Below are positions 25,524 to 34,081 of a stretch of 64,000 nt of DNA, piece after piece. The DNA lies in the NCBI RefSeq assembly GCF_005116665.1, contig NZ_SWCJ01000016.1, positions 1 to 64,000 on the forward strand, read 5' to 3'. A program made the translations under genes and the position numbers. This DNA is from Ferrimonas aestuarii. GTDB taxonomy: Bacteria > Pseudomonadota > Gammaproteobacteria > Enterobacterales > Shewanellaceae. Numbering within the stretch: position 1 is the stretch's first letter; each line of letters starts with the position of its first letter. Under the pieces are notes generated by a model. That model was not told the DNA's origin. It was given only the letters and a program-made list of their open reading frames with translations, and did not search any database.

Positions 25524-27650
25524 ATGGAAGCGATTAACAACAACTTTAAATGGGCCGAAGCCACAGGCGAGGCCAAGTTTATAGCCGACCGCAGTTACCC
25601 CAACCTGCTTCATGCTCGGTTCTTCCGCTCCAGCTGTCCGCGAGGACGCATCCGAGAATTGAATGCGCCCCCCTTACCAGAAGGCTACGCCTTCTTCAGC
25701 GCCAAAGACATTCCCGGTGACAATGTCATTCCCAATGTTCGTACCGACATGCCCGCCTTCGCCGAAGATGAAGTGCGCTATGTTGGTCAGCCGATCGGCC
25801 TACTGGTAGGCCCAGATTTAAAGGTGATTGATCAACTGCTGTCGCAGATACAGGTCGATTACCAGCCGCAGCCACCGATTCTCACCCTAGACGATGCGAT
25901 GGCGCAGCAACACCCCACCATCTTGGAAGATGGCAACCTATTCGACCACAACCAGATCAACAAAGGCGATTTGGACGCTGGCTGGGCACAGGCCACCACC
26001 ATCGTAGAGGAGACCCTCAATACCGGTCACCAAGAGCACACCTACTTAGAAACTCAGGGTTTGGTGGGCTACATCGAAGATGGCAAGGTCACCATCGAAG
26101 GCACCATGCAGTGCCCTTGGTATGTGCATCACACCATGCACACCGTACTGGCCTCAGACGACGTTCAAGTTCGCCAGTGCCCCACCGGCGGCGCCTTTGG
26201 CGGCAAAGAGGATTGGCCAGATGTGCTAGCCGGTCCACTGGCGGTGGCGGTCAACGCCCTCAAACAGCCAGTAAGATTGATTCTGGATCGTCAGGAAGAC
26301 ATCGCCTGCACCTCCAAACGCCACCCACTAAGAATCCACTACCGTACCGGCCTCAATGACGACGGCAAAATCGTCGCCATGGAGATCAATGTTGAGGTCA
26401 ACGGCGGTGCCTATTTCACTCTGTCCGGCATTGTGTTGCAGCGCTCCATGAGCACCGCCACCAACGTCTATGACATCCCCAATGTTCAGGTGAAAGGGCG
26501 TGCTTGGGCGCTGAATACGGTGCCCAACGGCGCATTCCGAGGCTTTGGAGCACCACAAAACTGCTTTGCCATGGAGACTCACATGAGTCACCTGGCCAAA
26601 AAAGTGGGCCAAGACCCGGTCGCTTTCAAACAGGCTCACCTGCTCAACAGCGACTCCACCTCACTCACTGGTGCCCCCATGCATCAAAATCTGGTGCTGG
26701 AAACCATGCTGGAGAAGATCACTCGCTCCAGTGGTTATCTTCAGAAACGCGCCAGCTTCGGTAAAGCTGGGGACAACCAAAAGCTGCGCGGCATCGGCAT
26801 GGCGCTGTTCCAACACGGCTGTGGCTTTGCCGGCGATCTGGAAGACACCTTAGTAAAAGCGAAGGTGAGGCTACTGAAAAACAGCGACGATACCCTGCAC
26901 ATCCACGCCTCCAATACCGACATTGGCCAGGGCCTGTCGCTGACCTTCCGTAAGATCGTCAGTCGCACCCTCAACGTGCCACTGGAGACAGTGAACTACT
27001 ATCACCCGGACACTGGCATCGTGCCCGATTCTGGACCAACGGTGGCCTCTCGCTCCATCGTAATTGTGGGCTACCTGCTTGAGAAAGCGGCCAAGAAGAT
27101 GAAGCAAAACTGGTGCAGCGGCCTAGCCCAATGCATCGAAGAGGTGTACGAAAAGCCCGATTACCACAACTGGGATCAGGAAAAATTCATCGGCAACGCC
27201 TATCAGGTCACCAGTTACGGCATTAACGCCTTAGAGGTGGAGATAGACCCGGTCACCTATGAGATCAAGATTGTCGACGCCTGGGGCGTATTCGACATCG
27301 GTAAAGCGATCGACCCTGAGGTGTTCAAAGGCCAGATCGATGGCGGCATGGTGCAAGCCATGGGTTACGGCAGCTTGGAGAAGCTGCAACTGACCGCCGA
27401 TGGTCGCTTTGCCCAAACCACCATGGCCGATTACACCATCCCAACCTCCATGGATGTGCCTCACATCCACAGTGAGCTGGTGGACAACCCTTATGACTAT
27501 GGGCCACTGGGCGCCAAAGGTGGCGGCGAACTCACTCACAATGGTGCTGCAGCGGCGTTGGTTAACGCCGTAGAGCACGCTCTTAGCCGCTCCATTCAGG
27601 CCATTCCGGTTACCCCAGAGTCGCTGATGGAGGCGTGCTATGAAGCTTAA
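25524..27650 (+). CDS. xdhA: Xanthine dehydrogenase-type molybdenum-binding subunit
   Basis: A 708-residue large subunit of the xanthine oxidase family. N-terminal ald-xan hammerhead domain: GEAKFIADRSYPNLLHARFFRS, here quoted in part as GEAKFIAD...ARFFRS (about 15-35). Mo-cofactor domain: GGAFGGKEDWP (about 224), AFRGFGAPQNCFAME (about 333), and the base-catalyst glutamate in GAKGGGELTHNG near residue 670. It hydroxylates heterocycles at carbon with water as oxygen source. Candidate substrates are hypoxanthine or xanthine, or in reverse, urate reduction. It overlaps xdhC by 11 bases, so the three subunits are translationally coupled. It is about 45 residues shorter than E. coli XdhA. Confidence 0.92.
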   Translation: MEAINNNFKWAEATGEAKFIADRSYPNLLHARFFRSSCPRGRIRELNAPPLPEGYAFFSAKDIPGDNVIPNVRTDMPAFAEDEVRYVGQPIGLLVGPDLKVIDQLLSQIQVDYQPQPPILTLDDAMAQQHPTILEDGNLFDHNQINKGDLDAGWAQATTIVEETLNTGHQEHTYLETQGLVGYIEDGKVTIEGTMQCPWYVHHTMHTVLASDDVQVRQCPTGGAFGGKEDWPDVLAGPLAVAVNALKQPVRLILDRQEDIACTSKRHPLRIHYRTGLNDDGKIVAMEINVEVNGGAYFTLSGIVLQRSMSTATNVYDIPNVQVKGRAWALNTVPNGAFRGFGAPQNCFAMETHMSHLAKKVGQDPVAFKQAHLLNSDSTSLTGAPMHQNLVLETMLEKITRSSGYLQKRASFGKAGDNQKLRGIGMALFQHGCGFAGDLEDTLVKAKVRLLKNSDDTLHIHASNTDIGQGLSLTFRKIVSRTLNVPLETVNYYHPDTGIVPDSGPTVASRSIVIVGYLLEKAAKKMKQNWCSGLAQCIEEVYEKPDYHNWDQEKFIGNAYQVTSYGINALEVEIDPVTYEIKIVDAWGVFDIGKAIDPEVFKGQIDGGMVQAMGYGSLEKLQLTADGRFAQTTMADYTIPTSMDVPHIHSELVDNPYDYGPLGAKGGGELTHNGAAAALVNAVEHALSRSIQAIPVTPESLMEACYEA

Positions 27651-28110
27651 TTTCACCCTAAATCACCAGCCACAATCGCTGGAGATCTCCGCCACCATGT
27701 CGGTGCTGGAACTGCTCAGAGAACGCCTCAACCTCAGTGCCTGCAAAGAGGGCTGTGGGGAAGGGGAGTGCGGTGCTTGCTCTATCTTGGTCAATGACAA
27801 GCTGGTCAACAGCTGTCTGCTGGCCAGTGCGCAACTGGAAGGGGCCGAGGTAATGACACTGGAAGGCTTGCGGGAAACCGACAAGGGCCGTTGCCTCATC
27901 GAAGCACTACTTGAAGCCAAAGGGGTTCAGTGCGGCTTCTGCAGCCCAGGCATGGTGCTGGCGTTGTATGCGCTGCTCAACGAAAACCGCTACCCAACCG
28001 ATGACCAGATTCGTGAAGCCCTGTCCGGCAACCTATGTCGATGCACCGGCTACGGCATGATCATCGACGCTGCCCATATCGCTCTGAAACGGGGGAAAGG
28101 ACTATGGTAA
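27640..28110 (+). CDS. xdhC: Xanthine dehydrogenase-type [2Fe-2S] subunit
   Basis: A 156-residue small subunit with two [2Fe-2S] clusters. The plant-type N-terminal cluster has CKEGCGEGECGACS with the fourth ligand in VNSCLL (about residues 38-62). The alpha-helical second cluster shows CGFCSPGM and NLCRCTGYG (about 102-140). All eight ligands are present, in contrast with the N-terminus of XdhD in this island. It relays electrons from the molybdenum centre to the FAD subunit. It overlaps xdhA at its start and xdhB at its end. Confidence 0.95.
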   Translation: MKLNFTLNHQPQSLEISATMSVLELLRERLNLSACKEGCGEGECGACSILVNDKLVNSCLLASAQLEGAEVMTLEGLRETDKGRCLIEALLEAKGVQCGFCSPGMVLALYALLNENRYPTDDQIREALSGNLCRCTGYGMIIDAAHIALKRGKGLW

Positions 28111-28925
28111 CCGAACTCAGACCCAGCACATTAGCCCCAGCGCTGGCGCAACTCAATGCCGAACCAACGCTGATCTTTGCTGGCGGAACCGATCTTATGG
28201 TTCACGAACTCAAGCCCCACAACGCCATCCTGTTCGTGGATGCCATTGAGGAGCTGCAGCAGATCGAGGTCTATGAAAACAGCATCCGCATTGGTGCTGG
28301 TTGCCGGTTGGCACAGTTGGTGGAGCACACCGCACTGCCCCGCAATCTGGTGCAGGCACTGCATCAGATCGCCGCACCGGCGCTGCGCAACGTGGCCACC
28401 ATTGGCGGCAACATCGTGAACGCCTCACCCGCGGCAGACTCCCTGCCTGCCCTGACGTTGCTAGACGCCAAAGTGTGCCTGCAAAACGTCAATGGTGAGC
28501 GCTGGCTGCCCATCGATGAGTTCATTATCGGCCCAGGAAAAACCATCTTGCAGCCTGGCGAAATGCTGACTCAAGTGGAAATAGCCCGCATTCCTTGCCA
28601 CCACTCCATGTATCACAAGGTGGGGACCCGCGCGGCAAACGCCCTGTCGAAACTGTCGGTGGCCGCACTGGCTAGATTCGATGACAGTGGCGCACTGGAA
28701 GATTGGCGTATTGCGTTCGGTGCCGTCGCCCCGACCGTGGTACGTAATCGCGACATCGAACTCAGCCTCATCGGTTGTAAGCCAGAAGAGGTCGATATGG
28801 AGCAGCTTTTGGGCAGCTACGATGCGCTATTGCACCCCATCGATGATCAGCGTTCCACCGCGGAGTATCGCCGCCGCGCCAGTCTGAATCTGCTCAAACA
28901 TTGGATGGAGCAATTGCAGCAGTAA
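28104..28925 (+). CDS. xdhB: Xanthine dehydrogenase-type FAD subunit
   Basis: A 273-residue FAD-binding subunit of the PCMH/CO-dehydrogenase medium-chain type. It shows the flavin-binding loop FAGGTDLMVHELK near residue 30 and NVATIGGNIVNASPAADSLPAL near 100. The C-terminal domain ends in RRRASLNLLKHWM. ATG 28104 lies inside the xdhC stop region (ATGGTAA) and is preceded by GGGAAAGG. A much longer frame from 28035 overlaps the xdhC cluster motif and is rejected. It completes the xdhACB operon, which ends in a strong terminator. Confidence 0.92.
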   Translation: MVTELRPSTLAPALAQLNAEPTLIFAGGTDLMVHELKPHNAILFVDAIEELQQIEVYENSIRIGAGCRLAQLVEHTALPRNLVQALHQIAAPALRNVATIGGNIVNASPAADSLPALTLLDAKVCLQNVNGERWLPIDEFIIGPGKTILQPGEMLTQVEIARIPCHHSMYHKVGTRAANALSKLSVAALARFDDSGALEDWRIAFGAVAPTVVRNRDIELSLIGCKPEEVDMEQLLGSYDALLHPIDDQRSTAEYRRRASLNLLKHWMEQLQQ

Positions 28926-28942
28926 ACCCGACCCGAATCAAA

Positions 28943-28971
28943 AACGCCTCCCAAAGTGGAGGCGTTTTTTT
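28943..28971 (+). terminator. Terminator of the ygfK-xdhB operon
   Basis: AACGCCTCC, loop CAAAGT, GGAGGCGTT followed by a run of T; the AAAA on the 5' side also allows partial bidirectional use. Confidence 0.92.
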
Positions 28972-28972
28972 A

Positions 28973-29119
28973 TCAATTCTTTAAGCTGACTAAGACACGA
29001 GATACTGTTTCAAAATCGGGCATCTGAGCAAAATAGTGCTGAGCGGCACTCACAGAAACTAACGGTGGCGGCGGCGTCACCACCAGATATCGACCATCAT
29101 GACTTAGGGTGTGGCATTC
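28973..29119 (-). pseudogene. Possible 3' remnant of an unidentified gene
   Basis: On the minus strand an open run of 48 codons ends in TGA at 28973-28975. It has protein-like composition (LSHDGRYLVVTPPPP, HYFAQMPDFETV) but no start codon or ribosome-binding site. A TGA lies just upstream of its first codon. It sits between the xdhB terminator and a repeat element, a typical place for decayed genes. The family is not recognised and it could be chance. Confidence 0.25.
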
Positions 29120-29203
29120 TCAATTAAGGATCCAGTGTCACACTTCCACAACACTCACTGATGTTTTTGGTCAAAAGGCTTCCAAAACAACAAAGCCGGG
29201 CCT

Positions 29204-29469
29204 AATACCAATCACATTAATGTTATGTGCAGTTCAGAAGCCCTCACAAGTTCTGAATCAAGGCAGCGTTGCGAAGGAATGTAGGTACCTTTCGAACAAC
29301 GCTAACGCAGAGTCAGGGCTTGTGAGGGCTTCCCGGAGGGCTGATTTAATCGACCCTCATACTGCGTTAGTAAATCTCACTTTAGAACCACTAGAGCTTC
29401 GCTTTACTGCCTTGTCTGAGAACCGATTAACTTCAGCTGAATGAACAGACCATTAGTGCGATTGGTATT
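29204..29469 (+). repeat. Interspersed repeat, full copy with terminal inverted repeats
   Basis: A 266-bp element. Left end AATACCAATCACATTAATG (29204-29222) and right end CATTAGTGCGATTGGTATT (29451-29469) are inverted repeats matching at 17 of 19 positions. About 180 bp of its interior matches, in reverse orientation, the element at 42184-42373. It has no transposase and looks like a MITE-type, non-autonomous element. It fills most of the 28972-29502 gap. Confidence 0.85.
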
Positions 29470-29502
29470 GAATCCCGGCCACACTCTAGAGCTTATCGAT
29501 GC

Positions 29503-32500
29503 CTAAGCCGTTGCGGGTTCCACCACCTCCAATTTCACCGCGCACACTTTGTATTCTGGAATTTTGGCTTCCGGATCCAAAGCGGGGTTGGTCAACACAT
29601 TGGCCGCCGCTTCCGCAAAATGGAACGGCATGAACACCACGCCAGGCTGCATCTTCTTGGTGATGAATGCTGGAGCCTCCACCTGACCACGACGGGTGAT
29701 CACTCGAATTCGCTGACTATTGTTGACTCCGAGGCGAATGGCATCATCCACGGAGATCGCCACCTTAGGTCCCGCCAACGCCTCCAGCCCCGGCGTTTTC
29801 CGAGTCATGGTGCCGGTGTGGAACTGAGCCAGATCGCGCCCCGTCGTCAGAATCAGCGGGTATTCATCGCAAGGCAACTCCGCCGCCGCCCTAAATGGGG
29901 TGGCTTTAAACTTCGCTTGTGCCATGCCTGCAAAACGGAAACGGTGCAGTACTGGCGTGCCAGGGTGATCCGTATCAGGGCAGGGCCAATGCAACCCTTG
30001 GTTAGACAGGCGATCCCAAGTCAATCCGGCGTAGCTTGGGGTGACTTCGCAGATCTCTGCGGTGATGTCGCACTCATCCAGATAGCGCCACTCAGCGCCC
30101 ATTGCCTGAGCCAGAGACTGAATGATGCTCCAATCTCGGCGCGCCTGTCCCGGAGCGATAACCGCCGGACGCAAACGCTGAACTCGGCGCTCGGTGTTGG
30201 TGAAGTGACCAATCTTCTCAGCAAAGCTGTAGGCGGGCAGAACCACGTCCGCCAGTTGAGCCGTTTCCGTTAGAAAGATGTCCTGAACCACCAGGAAGTC
30301 CAGACTCTCAAGGGCCTTGATTACGTGGGCCTGATCCGGATCCGACAGCACCGGATTTTCCCCCATGACGTACAGGCACTTGAGCTCACGCTCAATCATG
30401 GCACCAATCATCTCGGTCAATGCCAAGCCTTTGTGCTTAGGCAGTTCACACTGCCAGTGGCGTTCAAACTTGGCCACCATTTCCGGATCAGACAGTTTCT
30501 GATAGCCGGGGAAGTAGGTGGGCAGAGCCCCCATGTCACAGGCGCCTTGTACGTTACTTTGACCACGCAGCGGATTGATGCCGCCACCAGTCACACCAAT
30601 GTTGCCGCACATCAGCTGCAGGTTGGCCAGCGCGTGCACGTTATCGGTTCCCGTCGTGTGTTGGGTGATGCCCATGGCGTAGTACACGGCCGTGTGGTGT
30701 GCGGTGCCAATCAGCTGGGCCAACTCCAGAATTTGATGAGCTGGTACCCCGGTGACCGCAGCGGCATTGTCCAGCGCGTAATCGGCACGCATCAACTCGG
30801 CTTTGAGCTCAGCGAAGCCGGTGGTGCGTCGACGGATATAGCCCTCATCTTCCCAACCGTTCACCAAAATTTGCTGCATGATGGCGTTCAGCAACATCAC
30901 ATCGGTACCTGGACGCTGACGCAGATGCAGCGCCGCATGGGACACCATATCGATGCGCCTTGGGTCGATCACCACCAGACGCGCTTTACCCGTGGCCACC
31001 ACCTGCTTGATCTTAGAGGCAATGATGGGGTGAGCACTGGAGGTATCGGAGCCGATGATCAGAATGAGATCTGAGTCTTTGATGCTGTCGATGTCATTGG
31101 TCATGGCACCGCTGCCCAAGGCTTTCCCCAACCCAGATACGGTGGACGCGTGACACAACCGAGCGCAATGGTCGACGTGGTTGGAACCCACCACGCTGCG
31201 AATAAACTTCTGCAGCACATAGTTATCTTCGTTGGTGGTCTTAGCTGAGGAGAGGGCGGCGATGCTGCCACCCCCGTGTTTCTGTTTCAGCGCCAACATG
31301 CGAGACGCGATCAAGTCGATGGCCTCCCCCCAGCTGGCGGGCTGCAGCTCACCATCCACCCGAATCAGCGGCTGAGTTAGGCGCTCAGGAGAGTTGATGA
31401 AATCAAAACCGAAACGGCCCTTCACACACAACATGCCATCGTTCACCGGCGAGCCTTCAACTCCGGTCACCTTCATCACCTTGTTGTGTTCGTCATCCAC
31501 GTGCAGAGTGATGCCACAACCGACACCGCAATAGGTGCACACGGTGTTAACCTTGCGATACTCAGGTTTGAACCCATGTTGATGCTGAGTTTTGGCGGTA
31601 ATGGCGCCCACTGGGCACGCCTGGATGCAGTTACCACACTGGGCACATTGGCTCTTGTTGAGCTCAATGCCATCGCGAACTTGTACCCGCTCATTGGTAT
31701 CGCCACCGGGGAAATTCAAGATGTCATGGCCAGCCTGGTGACAGGCTTCCACACAGAGGCCGCAACTGGTGCAACGGTTTGGATCCAAACGGATGAAAGG
31801 CGTGGACTCATCAATCTTATACTGACGCTGGGGGGCGTCGGTGACTTCAATCTTGTACTCGGTGGCGCAGTCGCGCAGCAAACAATCTTCGCTCTTCTGA
31901 CAGCCACAGGAGAGGCATCGCGCCGCCTCCTCCAGAATGTCACTGGCGTCAAAGCCCAGCTCCACCTCTTTGAAACTGGTGAGACGATCGTGCAGCGCCA
32001 ACTCCGGCATCACCGCCCGCTTTTTCTCAGGGATGTGGTCGAAATAACGCTCCTCCACCTGCTTTAAGCTGGCGGCTTTACGGGCGTTATAAGCCACAGG
32101 GTCCACTTTGAATTGTCCCTGCTTGAAGTACTGCAAAATCGACTTGGCGCAGCGACTGGCGTCGCCAATGGCTTCCACAGCGGTTGCGGGGCCCAAACGG
32201 AAATCACCGATGGCAAATAGGTTGCCAACTCCGGTGTGCAGAGTCAGAGGATCCACATCGGCGGTGCTCCAGCGAGTCAGAGGAATCGCATCTTCTGGCA
32301 GACCATCCAAATTTGGCTTCTGGCTCACCGCCGGAATGACGGTATCAAACTCGTGCCACTGAAACTCACCAGTCGGTACAGGACGACGACGACCAGAATC
32401 ATCCGGTTCGCCCATCGCAAGCCGTTCGACCTTAACTTTGCAGACTCGGCCTTTGTCATCGGCCTGATTTTCCACCGGTACCGACAGCATCATAAACTCG

Positions 32501-33627
32501 ATGCCTTCGTGTTCCGCTTCTAAGATTTCGTACTCTTCTGCGGGCATATCAGCCTTGGTACGACGATAGATTATGGTGACATCCGCCCCTTGGCGTTTCG
32601 CCGTTCGAGCACAATCCACCGCGGTGTTACCACCACCGACAACCGCCACTTTGTTGCCAATGGCTACGGGTCGACCTAGGGTGAAATCACGCAGATAATC
32701 AACGCCTAGAATCATCCCTTTCAGATCTGAACCTGGGTAGGGCATGTCTACGGCATTTTGCGCCCCTAGGGCCAAACACACCGCGTCGTAATCCTCCTGA
32801 AGCTGCGCCAACTGAACGTCTCGACCTAAGCGCATGTCGGTATGAATGGACATGCCGGCACGGCACATCAACTCAATCTCCCGGTCCAGTACTTTCTTGG
32901 GCAGTCGATACTCGGGGATGCCATAACGTAGCCAACCGCCAGCGGCTGGCATCGCTTCAAACAGATCCACCTCTACCCCCGCATGGGTCAGGTGATAACC
33001 GGTACTCAACCCGCCCGGTCCACCACCAATAATGGCGACTCGCTTACCGGTTTTGCGCTTAATGGGCGCCAACGGGGGCTCTTCGTTCATCAACATCTGC
33101 TCGTCGGCAGCGTGGCGCTTCAGTTGGCGAATCGCTAACGGCTCATCCACTAGGCTGCGGCGGCACTCCGCTTCACAGAACGCTGGGCACACTCGACCAA
33201 TAGAGAGCGGCATCGGCAGTTGCTGCTTAACCACCTCCATCGCCTCAGCAAAATCACCTTGAGCGATGTGGTACAGGTAGCCCTGAACGTCGACTTTGGC
33301 AGGGCAGGCTTGTTTACAGGGGGCTTCACAATCCCCGGCATGATGTTCCATCAGCTTGGTCAGTGCCTGACGGCGGCGAGCAGTGATGGCCTCCGACTCG
33401 GTCACCACCTCGACGGCTTTGGTCAGTCGAACCTCACAGCTGCGCTCCAGCTTGCCATTGATCTCGACGACACAGAGGTCACAAGGCCCCCGTTGCTGAC
33501 TGTGGTTGTCCGCACAAAGGGCAGGTACGGCAACGCCTTGAACCCGTAATACGTCAATCAGACGTTGATTACTGAGTACCTCCTGGCGCTGGCCATTAAT
33601 AATAATGTTGACTGTTGAAGAGGCCAC
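29503..33627 (-). CDS. Fusion of flavin/Fe-S NAD(P)H module with FdhF-like molybdopterin formate dehydrogenase
   Basis: 1374 residues. Order: plant-type [2Fe-2S] (Cys 38, 49, 52, 64), then a GltD/UacF-like part with 4Fe-4S (CEAPCKQACPA; VCPAFCEAEC), FAD site AIIGGGPGGLSTGYH (about 196) and NAD(P) site AVVGGGNTAVDCAR (about 330). Next come CLSCGCQKSEDC and two ferredoxin clusters (CTSCGLCVEACH, CAQCGNCIQACP). The FdhF-like domain starts with CTYCGVGCG and ends in a dinucleotide-binding domain (ILTTGRDLAQFHTG). The metal ligand position reads CARLCHAST, so Cys replaces the Sec of E. coli FdhF. E. coli urate use needs separate UacF/AegA-type proteins plus formate dehydrogenase; here both activities appear joined. 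It is transcribed from its own sigma-54 promoter, divergent from ygfM-xdhD. Formate is the likely but unproven substrate. Confidence 0.88.
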   Translation of the reverse strand: MASSTVNIIINGQRQEVLSNQRLIDVLRVQGVAVPALCADNHSQQRGPCDLCVVEINGKLERSCEVRLTKAVEVVTESEAITARRRQALTKLMEHHAGDCEAPCKQACPAKVDVQGYLYHIAQGDFAEAMEVVKQQLPMPLSIGRVCPAFCEAECRRSLVDEPLAIRQLKRHAADEQMLMNEEPPLAPIKRKTGKRVAIIGGGPGGLSTGYHLTHAGVEVDLFEAMPAAGGWLRYGIPEYRLPKKVLDREIELMCRAGMSIHTDMRLGRDVQLAQLQEDYDAVCLALGAQNAVDMPYPGSDLKGMILGVDYLRDFTLGRPVAIGNKVAVVGGGNTAVDCARTAKRQGADVTIIYRRTKADMPAEEYEILEAEHEGIEFMMLSVPVENQADDKGRVCKVKVERLAMGEPDDSGRRRPVPTGEFQWHEFDTVIPAVSQKPNLDGLPEDAIPLTRWSTADVDPLTLHTGVGNLFAIGDFRLGPATAVEAIGDASRCAKSILQYFKQGQFKVDPVAYNARKAASLKQVEERYFDHIPEKKRAVMPELALHDRLTSFKEVELGFDASDILEEAARCLSCGCQKSEDCLLRDCATEYKIEVTDAPQRQYKIDESTPFIRLDPNRCTSCGLCVEACHQAGHDILNFPGGDTNERVQVRDGIELNKSQCAQCGNCIQACPVGAITAKTQHQHGFKPEYRKVNTVCTYCGVGCGITLHVDDEHNKVMKVTGVEGSPVNDGMLCVKGRFGFDFINSPERLTQPLIRVDGELQPASWGEAIDLIASRMLALKQKHGGGSIAALSSAKTTNEDNYVLQKFIRSVVGSNHVDHCARLCHASTVSGLGKALGSGAMTNDIDSIKDSDLILIIGSDTSSAHPIIASKIKQVVATGKARLVVIDPRRIDMVSHAALHLRQRPGTDVMLLNAIMQQILVNGWEDEGYIRRRTTGFAELKAELMRADYALDNAAAVTGVPAHQILELAQLIGTAHHTAVYYAMGITQHTTGTDNVHALANLQLMCGNIGVTGGGINPLRGQSNVQGACDMGALPTYFPGYQKLSDPEMVAKFERHWQCELPKHKGLALTEMIGAMIERELKCLYVMGENPVLSDPDQAHVIKALESLDFLVVQDIFLTETAQLADVVLPAYSFAEKIGHFTNTERRVQRLRPAVIAPGQARRDWSIIQSLAQAMGAEWRYLDECDITAEICEVTPSYAGLTWDRLSNQGLHWPCPDTDHPGTPVLHRFRFAGMAQAKFKATPFRAAAELPCDEYPLILTTGRDLAQFHTGTMTRKTPGLEALAGPKVAISVDDAIRLGVNNSQRIRVITRRGQVEAPAFITKKMQPGVVFMPFHFAEAAANVLTNPALDPEAKIPEYKVCAVKLEVVEPATA

Positions 33628-33687
33628 GGGAGTATCCTTTTTCGTTATTACGACATGCGCGTTTTATCTGCATACTTTCCCTACCTC

Positions 33688-33704
33688 TGCAATAACTGAG
33701 CCGA
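33688..33704 (-). promoter_or_regulatory. Sigma-54 promoter of the formate dehydrogenase fusion gene
   Basis: On the minus strand TCGGCTCAGTTATTGCA: GG and GC at the right spacing, with TTGCA perfect and the -24 element weaker (CGGCTC instead of TGGCAC). It lies 61 bp before the ATG. Confidence 0.6.
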
Positions 33705-33820
33705 CTATAAAAAACCAAACTTTATATTTGTTTTAAATAAGAGATAAAGCCTATAAATTCCTTAACTTAATAGTAAAAAACGAATTTTGATTACGGCTAT
33801 TTCTCCCCAACGACTATCAC

Positions 33821-33833
33821 TATCAATTTGATA
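33821..33833. promoter_or_regulatory. Palindrome, candidate YgeV site in divergent region (a)
   Basis: TATCAATTTGATA, a perfect 6-1-6 inverted repeat. It is about 117 bp upstream of the minus-strand and 194 bp upstream of the plus-strand sigma-54 promoter, so it could serve both. The 33628-34081 region has no gene. Confidence 0.6.
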
Positions 33834-33863
33834 TGAGACTCAAACGCCCCTTTTAAACTCCGG

Positions 33864-33876
33864 TATCAATTCGATA
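33864..33876. promoter_or_regulatory. Palindrome, candidate YgeV site in divergent region (b)
   Basis: TATCAATTCGATA, a near-perfect repeat of site (a), with centres 43 bp apart, close to the 45-bp spacing of the pair before ygeW. Two further dyads are nearby: TTTTGATCAAAA at 33913-33924 and TGATATCA at 33972-33979. Confidence 0.55.
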
Positions 33877-34026
33877 TAAACCCGCGTGATGCTTGAAGAA
33901 AGCCGCTGACACTTTTGATCAAAACCCTCCGTCACCCTATTTCCACCATGAAAACGCTTCTCGATCAGGCCTGATATCAAGAAGTGAATCACAGCTCCCT
34001 GTTTTCTATTTGCTGGATTTTTAATT

Positions 34027-34043
34027 TTGGCGTGATTAATGCA
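34027..34043 (+). promoter_or_regulatory. Sigma-54 promoter of ygfM-xdhD
   Basis: TTGGCGTGATTAATGCA: GG and GC correctly spaced, 39 bp before the ygfM start. Confidence 0.75.
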
Positions 34044-34081
34044 ATTACAGATTCAAGAATCATAAAAACATTGGTAGCGAT

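Noticed and set aside
28035..28103. Upstream extension of xdhB
   Set aside because: Overlaps the second iron-sulphur motif of xdhC and has no ribosome-binding site; ATG 28104 has a good one.
29109..29444. Open frame over the repeat, with a similar peptide encoded in the 42184-42373 copy
   Set aside because: The similarity is explained by DNA-level repetition; no start signal or conserved protein pattern, and copy two is truncated.
31145..31185. Selenocysteine (UGA) in the FdhF-like domain
   Set aside because: The ligand codon encodes Cys in an uninterrupted frame.
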